A stretch of DNA of 64,000 nt from Pedobacter punctiformis (GTDB lineage: Bacteria; Bacteroidota; Bacteroidia; Sphingobacteriales; Sphingobacteriaceae), in the NCBI RefSeq assembly GCF_027213715.1, contig NZ_JAPWGM010000003.1, forward strand, positions 186,001 through 250,000, written 5' to 3'. The notes under the pieces were generated by a model. It worked only from the letters and a program-made list of their open reading frames with translations, was not told the origin of the DNA and did no database searches. A program made the translations under genes and the position numbers. This document shows positions 63,032 to 64,000 of this stretch, in pieces; positions within the stretch are counted from its first letter, which is position 1, and each line of letters opens with the position of its first letter.

Positions 63032-64000
63032 ATGCTAGATGCTACGGTTCTAATTATTGATGATGACGATGATATTCTGCTTAGCGCAAGATTATTTCTC
63101 AAGCAGCAAGTTAAGCAAGTCATCACCTGTAAATCGCCAAAAGAAATAAACATTTTACTAAGCAAAAATGAGGTCGACATTATTTTGCTGGACATGAATT
63201 ATCAGAAAGGTGCCAGTGATGGACGTGAGGGTTTATATTGGCTCGAGCACATTTTATCCATTGATAAGGATTACGTAGTGATTTTGATGACTGCCTTTGG
63301 CAATGTTGAACTCGCTGTAAAGGCAATAAAAAAAGGTGCTACTGATTTTATTCTGAAGCCCTGGGAAAATGAAAAGCTCTTTGCAACATTATCTTCAGCC
63401 TCTAAATTGCGTGAATCGACCAGAAAGGTAAAAAAACTCGAAAAAATCCATTCTTCTTTGCAGAAAGATATGACCCGTGGTTTTGAGCACATTGTGGGCG
63501 AAGCCGAGGTAATTAAGCAATTGCAAAATACATTGGTGAAAGTTGCTCCTACAGATGCCAATATGCTTATTTTAGGCGAAAACGGAACTGGAAAACAAGT
63601 ATTTGCCTACGAAATCCACAGGTACTCTCAGCGCAAAAATCAGGTTTTTATGCATGTGGATTTAGGATCTCTAAATGAAAACCTTTTCGAAAGCGAACTT
63701 TTTGGATATGCAAAAGGGGCCTTTACTGATGCAAAAGAAGATAAGCCCGGCCGATTTGAGCTGGCTGATGGCGGAACCATCTTTTTAGATGAAATTGGTA
63801 ATTTAACCCTTCCCTTGCAAGCAAAATTATTAAGTGTTTTGCAAAACAGAACCGTTACCCGTTTAGGCGAGAGTAAGGAACGTAAAATAAATGTGCGTTT
63901 AATTACAGCTACTAATATGCCTTTAAATGAAATGGTTGCAAAAAATACATTCAGGCAGGATTTATTATTCAGGATTAACACGGTGGAGCTTTTATTACCC
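63032..64000 (+). CDS. Sigma-54-dependent response regulator (NtrC family), cut by the right edge
   Basis: About 323 residues are visible. The receiver domain (1-125) has LIIDDDDDILLSARLF and the phosphorylated Asp54 in DIILLDMNYQKG. The AAA+ domain begins near 150, with Walker A LGENGTGKQ at about 182, the sigma-54 contact loop as ELFGYAKGAFTDAKE (GAFTDA in place of GAFTGA, near 229) and Walker B GGTIFLDEIGNL. The Fis-type DNA-binding domain lies beyond the edge. It is divergent from the ABC export operon and next to the paired dyads, so it probably controls that operon. Confidence 0.93.
   Translation, partial: MLDATVLIIDDDDDILLSARLFLKQQVKQVITCKSPKEINILLSKNEVDIILLDMNYQKGASDGREGLYWLEHILSIDKDYVVILMTAFGNVELAVKAIKKGATDFILKPWENEKLFATLSSASKLRESTRKVKKLEKIHSSLQKDMTRGFEHIVGEAEVIKQLQNTLVKVAPTDANMLILGENGTGKQVFAYEIHRYSQRKNQVFMHVDLGSLNENLFESELFGYAKGAFTDAKEDKPGRFELADGGTIFLDEIGNLTLPLQAKLLSVLQNRTVTRLGESKERKINVRLITATNMPLNEMVAKNTFRQDLLFRINTVELLLP

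Noticed and set aside
63033..63981. Minus-strand frames at the right edge
   Set aside because: The plus strand encodes a full receiver and AAA+ domain here, so the minus-strand frames are shadows.

Overview
The window looks like chromosomal DNA of a Bacteroidota bacterium, most likely Sphingobacteriaceae and Pedobacter-like. The evidence is low GC, almost no Shine-Dalgarno sequences, promoters of the TTTG-N19-TAnnTTTG type, a short primary sigma factor of 286 residues, families typical of the phylum (DUF2851, DUF4290, DUF4173-like proteins, the 480-residue GAPDH, HTTM proteins) and large tandem arrays of 790-residue ABC permeases. No phage, transposase, plasmid or CRISPR gene is visible. The left edge cuts ftsK and the right edge cuts an NtrC-type response regulator. 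Layout: 1-9.8 kb is housekeeping (ftsK, ankyrin protein, PspC-like/DUF2851 pair, EamA exporter, pyrF, rho, pssA, folK-Hpt). 9.9-23.3 kb holds sppA, a PolX-like protein whose polymerase site looks dead, a compact ADP-heptose/glycosyltransferase operon (rfaE1-gmhA-rfaE2-GT9-sixA-like), DUF4290-murA (with the fosfomycin-insensitive Cys-to-Asp change), cystathionine beta-synthase and dprA. 23.4-30.8 kb has a tight three-gene unit (ATP-grasp N-terminal-like protein, degenerate HAD protein, S41 lipoprotein protease), lolD, and a membrane-protein operon built round a small winged-helix regulator whose probable operator occurs twice. 31-40.6 kb is core metabolism and protein quality control (sucC, rpoD, GAPDH, AMP nucleosidase, tig-clpP-clpX, tRNA-Leu). 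41-47.6 kb is the most unusual region. A sensor-kinase/LuxR-regulator operon is divergent from two tandem paralogous secreted proteins that share a duplicated promoter region. These are followed by a membrane-anchored protein with a GFFAP motif, overlapping an HTTM (SdpB/gamma-carboxylase-like) membrane protein. This resembles the SdpA-SdpB-SdpC layout and is my best candidate for an undescribed secreted-peptide or protein maturation system. 47.6-64 kb is an MacB/FtsX-type ABC system: one HlyD-like adaptor, two ATPases, four intact permease paralogs and a fifth broken by a single frameshift. It lies beside a divergent sigma-54-dependent response regulator. Two promoters in this array carry the same -24/-12-like element, and in both the nearest dyad (TGTTC-N6-GAACA type) starts 63-64 bp farther upstream. 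This gives a concrete regulon model. At least three families of short intergenic repeats, mostly palindromic, are scattered between the operons.
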